A DNA stretch of 8,346 nucleotides from JAZKFT01 sp043760535. Lineage in GTDB: Bacteria > Bacteroidota > Bacteroidia > Chitinophagales > Chitinophagaceae. The stretch lies in the NCBI GenBank assembly GCA_043760535.1, contig JAYUOV010000296.1, positions 1 to 8,346 of the forward strand. The letters are read 5' to 3'. Below, piece after piece: positions 6,721-8,346 of this stretch. Under the pieces are notes generated by a model. It ran no database searches. It worked only from the letters and a program-made list of their open reading frames with translations, and was not told where the DNA came from. Every line of letters begins with the position of its first letter. The first letter of the stretch is position 1. Position numbers and translations under genes: made by a program.

Positions 6721-7575
6721 TTATATTCCTGCGTTCAGTATCTCCGAAATATGCACCACCCTCACATGGCTTTTCTGCCGCTTTAAAATGCCTTCCATGT
6801 GCATTAGGCAGCTCATATCTACACCGGTTATAAATTCCACTTTATGCCGCAGGTGGTCGGCCACACGGTCTTTGCCCATCTTTACAGAAACGGCTTCTTC
6901 TACCACACAAAAGGTACCACCAAAACCACAGCATTCATCCTTTCGGTCTAGCTCCACCATCTCAATATCTTTTACCATATTAAGTAATTGCATAGGCTTG
7001 CTAAATGGTGCTGCTACCAGCTCTGTCATTTGAGACAAATACAGACCACGCTGGCCATGGCAGCTCTGGTGCATACCCACCCGGTGTGGAAAACGGGCGG
7101 TTATATTTTCAACTTTCAGCACATCGGTTATAAACTCGGAGAGTTCGTAAACATTGTTGCGAATAATATCGGCCGCTGCCTGGTTTTTATCATGGTGCAA
7201 ATGCTCTTTAATGTGTAAACTACAGCTACCAGATGGGCAAACAATATAATCGTAATTGATAAAATTTTTGATAAACAAATCATCACAACCCTTGCTTAAA
7301 TGGCTGTAACCAGAGTTGGCCATTGGTTGTCCGCAGCAGGTTTGATTCATAGGAAAATGAACTTCGCAGCCAAGTTTTTCTAGCAATTGTAAAGTAGCAA
7401 TTCCTACCTGTGGAAAAAACTGATCCACATAACAAGGCAGAAATAGCGCAACCCTCTTTAACTTCTCTACTGCGTAGGTTTTATTGGTTTTGCCTTCGGC
7501 AATGGCATAAGGAGATTGGGTTAAAAAGTCTTTCAGATTGTTATTTCCCCCAGGTATTTTTCTGCTATCATTCAT
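6721..7575 (-). CDS. lutA: lactate utilization protein LutA (CCG-domain), N-terminally extended
   Basis: A 284-residue (Fe-S) oxidoreductase subunit of the LutABC L-lactate oxidation system, related to the GlcF/heterodisulfide reductase B cysteine-rich family. Two CCG modules are present: C48, then C80-C81-G82 in QTCCGQPMANSGY, with C113 and C118 in CPSGSC; and C172 in HQSCHGQRGL, then C215-C216-G217 in DECCGFGGTF, with C256. The end HISEILNAGI matches the family. Typical LutA is about 240 residues and begins at the strand here written VALFLPCYV (42-50). This protein has about 40 extra residues before it, with no internal ATG, GTG or TTG between 7575 and that point that would remove them. It is the promoter-proximal gene of the pair. 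Identification is secure; the extension's role is unknown. Confidence 0.94.
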   Translation of the reverse strand: MNDSRKIPGGNNNLKDFLTQSPYAIAEGKTNKTYAVEKLKRVALFLPCYVDQFFPQVGIATLQLLEKLGCEVHFPMNQTCCGQPMANSGYSHLSKGCDDLFIKNFINYDYIVCPSGSCSLHIKEHLHHDKNQAAADIIRNNVYELSEFITDVLKVENITARFPHRVGMHQSCHGQRGLYLSQMTELVAAPFSKPMQLLNMVKDIEMVELDRKDECCGFGGTFCVVEEAVSVKMGKDRVADHLRHKVEFITGVDMSCLMHMEGILKRQKSHVRVVHISEILNAGI

Positions 7576-7622
7576 ATTTTAAAAGTTGTAAATTTTCTCA
7601 AATCCCCCCAAATTAACAGTGC

Positions 7623-7630
7623 GAAAGATA
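7623..7630 (-). promoter_or_regulatory. candidate lutA promoter, -7 box
   Basis: On the minus strand the sequence reads TATCTTTC followed by G, one base off TAnnTTTG, about 48 bases upstream of the lutA start. No good TTG was seen at the -33 distance. It is the best match in the upstream region, but weak on its own. Confidence 0.3.
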
Positions 7631-7765
7631 CGAAAACCTCCCCCATGGAAAGATTTAGATTTTTTTTAAAAGCCGCTTTCGTAAATTGAAAGTAGCGAAA
7701 GACTGCACTACGAGGAGATTGGGCTGGTAAAAAATTTCAATACTATCACAACTCTAAAGAAAGGA

Positions 7766-7864
7766 ATGTTATTTAACCTAGTATGGATGACCAATGCTGC
7801 ACCCATGTGGAAATTCGCTTGTAAAAGTTGTGCTATTGTAAGCCTAGCCTGTATTTTAGGCTAA
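7766..7864 (+). CDS. doubtful 32-aa hydrophobic cysteine-containing ORF
   Basis: ATG 7766 to TAA 7862-7864 encodes 32 residues, MLFNLVWMTNAAPM at the start and a C-terminal half with three Cys and a hydrophobic run (SCAIVSLACILG). The frame stays open upstream to 7685, so the region could also be the end of a decayed longer gene. A purine-rich AAAGAAAGGA directly abuts the ATG, too close for ideal Shine-Dalgarno spacing. No family is recognised. The small hairpin at 7845-7863 overlaps the last codons. Confidence 0.15.
   Translation: MLFNLVWMTNAAPMWKFACKSCAIVSLACILG
7845..7863. other. small hairpin TAGCCT/AGGCTA
   Basis: TAGCCT (7845-7850) and AGGCTA (7858-7863) pair perfectly around a 7-base loop. 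It is not directly followed by a T run on either strand, so a terminator role is unconvincing. Confidence 0.25.
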
Positions 7865-8000
7865 ATAGTAAATCGTTTGCTTTTTAAAAAAACAACTATT
7901 AACAAGCAGCTTCTACACAGAAAACCATTTTAAAAATTATTTTTTTCTAACTAAAACCGCAACGAACCACCAAAAGCACATAGCAAAAAAATACCAAGCA

Positions 8001-8023
8001 GCGATTTTTATTGGTGTAATCGC
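8001..8023 (+). terminator. weak terminator-like hairpin
   Basis: GCGATT (8001-8006) and AATCGC (8018-8023) form a 6-bp stem with an 11-base loop. On the plus strand it is followed by CAAAG and a T-rich run (TTTTTGTTTT). Read on the minus strand, a run of T also follows a few bases later. The stem is short and no gene clearly ends just before it, so the assignment is tentative. Confidence 0.25.
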
Positions 8024-8224
8024 CAAAGTTTTTGTTTTAAAAATTAAGGCTTACACATAAAAAGTAAAGGTGCAATTACCAGAATAAGAAGGCGGTGTAC
8101 TGATAAAATGAAGTTTAAAATATTAAGGAACGCAATAATGTATGCTAAGCAATTTTAGATACAAAAAAGGCTCCGCTACCAGTTTTCTATTTTGTTTAAG
8201 TTATAAAAATAAAGCTTGGCACTA

Positions 8225-8249
8225 TTTATCCATTTTTAGTATGGATAAA
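8225..8249. other. 9-bp perfect hairpin of unknown role
   Basis: TTTATCCAT (8225-8233) and ATGGATAAA (8241-8249) are perfect complements around a 7-base loop. No T run follows immediately on the plus strand. A dyad of this size could be an operator or a transcript hairpin; nothing nearby identifies it. Confidence 0.35.
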
Positions 8250-8346
8250 GTTTAGGGCATCTCTAAAAACCAAAAATTATTAATGTATTATATTTAATAA
8301 TATATAAGTAACTCATTTCTATTGAATTATGTGTATATTCGAGGAT

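Larger units (their letters stand above)
7576..8346. other. gene-poor AT-rich tail of the window
   Basis: These 771 bases carry no ORF of convincing length on either strand. They contain the lutA promoter candidate near 7625, a weak ORF at 7766-7864, and hairpins at 7845-7863, 8001-8023 and 8225-8249, plus an AT-only inverted repeat at 8276-8301. I see no tRNA, rRNA, transposase fragment or CRISPR pattern. Both strands are rich in stop codons after 7865. It may be a regulatory or decayed region; an unrecognised small RNA cannot be excluded. Confidence 0.55.

Noticed and set aside
6788..7616. Plus-strand ORFs of 81, 76 and 68 codons over lutA
   Set aside because: They lie antisense to lutA, which has both CCG motifs in frame.
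7673..7701. CTTTCG / CGAAAG inverted pair and repeated GCGAAAG words upstream of lutA
   Set aside because: Only six paired bases around a 15-base loop; too weak to call an operator.
8160..8185. GC-richer GGTAGCGGAGCC followed by TTTTTT on the minus strand, resembling a terminator
   Set aside because: The segment does not fold into a real stem; only two G-C pairs can form.
8276..8301. AT-only inverted repeat ATTATTAA/TTAATAAT
   Set aside because: Expected by chance in such AT-rich sequence; not reported as a functional element.
8263..8346. Minus-strand open frame of 27 codons running in from the right edge
   Set aside because: It is AT-rich and short enough to occur by chance, and no conserved residues are visible; it could be the end of a gene, but nothing supports it.
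8329..8346. ATG with six open codons at the right edge
   Set aside because: Too short to evaluate, with no ribosome binding site or recognisable protein start.

Overview
The window looks like ordinary chromosome from a Bacteroidota bacterium, most likely of the Chitinophagales type; that assignment is an inference. The supporting signs are moderately AT-rich DNA, starts with little or no Shine-Dalgarno sequence, promoter-like stretches close to the Bacteroidota TAnnTTTG box, a secreted DUF2911 protein, a small outer-membrane beta-barrel protein, and seven-base-periodic intergenic repeats. No phage, insertion sequence, CRISPR array, rRNA or tRNA is visible.

Layout from left to right. 1-1587 (minus) is thrS (threonyl-tRNA synthetase), whose C-terminal end lies off the left edge. 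1588-1995 is a divergent intergenic region holding a thrS promoter candidate, a repeat/inverted repeat, and a 34-codon ORF that overlaps the next start by an ATGA. 2005-2646 (plus) is a NarL/LuxR-type response regulator with no kinase beside it. It converges on, and overlaps by 9 bp, a secreted beta-barrel-like protein (2638-3159, minus). A strong hairpin terminator (3350-3382) follows the DUF2911 gene (3420-3941, minus). Next on the minus strand is the dtd-mazG-like pair (4468-4920, 4106-4465), separated by only 2 bp. A 311-bp region then contains one doubtful 43-codon ORF.

5232-7575 (minus) holds lutB and, upstream of it, lutA: two of the three subunits of the LutABC iron-sulfur L-lactate oxidation system. 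lutC is not in the window. The final 771 bp (7576-8346) is gene-poor, with a lutA promoter candidate, several hairpins and one weak small ORF.

Functionally, three genes deal with translation fidelity or nucleotide-pool cleaning (thrS, dtd, the MazG-like gene), two with lactate oxidation, two encode exported proteins of unknown role, and one is a regulator. I see no convincing new multi-gene system. The most checkable oddities are the N-terminal extension of LutA, the lutA-lutB gap with its heptamer repeats, the candidate leader ORF ahead of the response regulator, and the long gene-poor tail.
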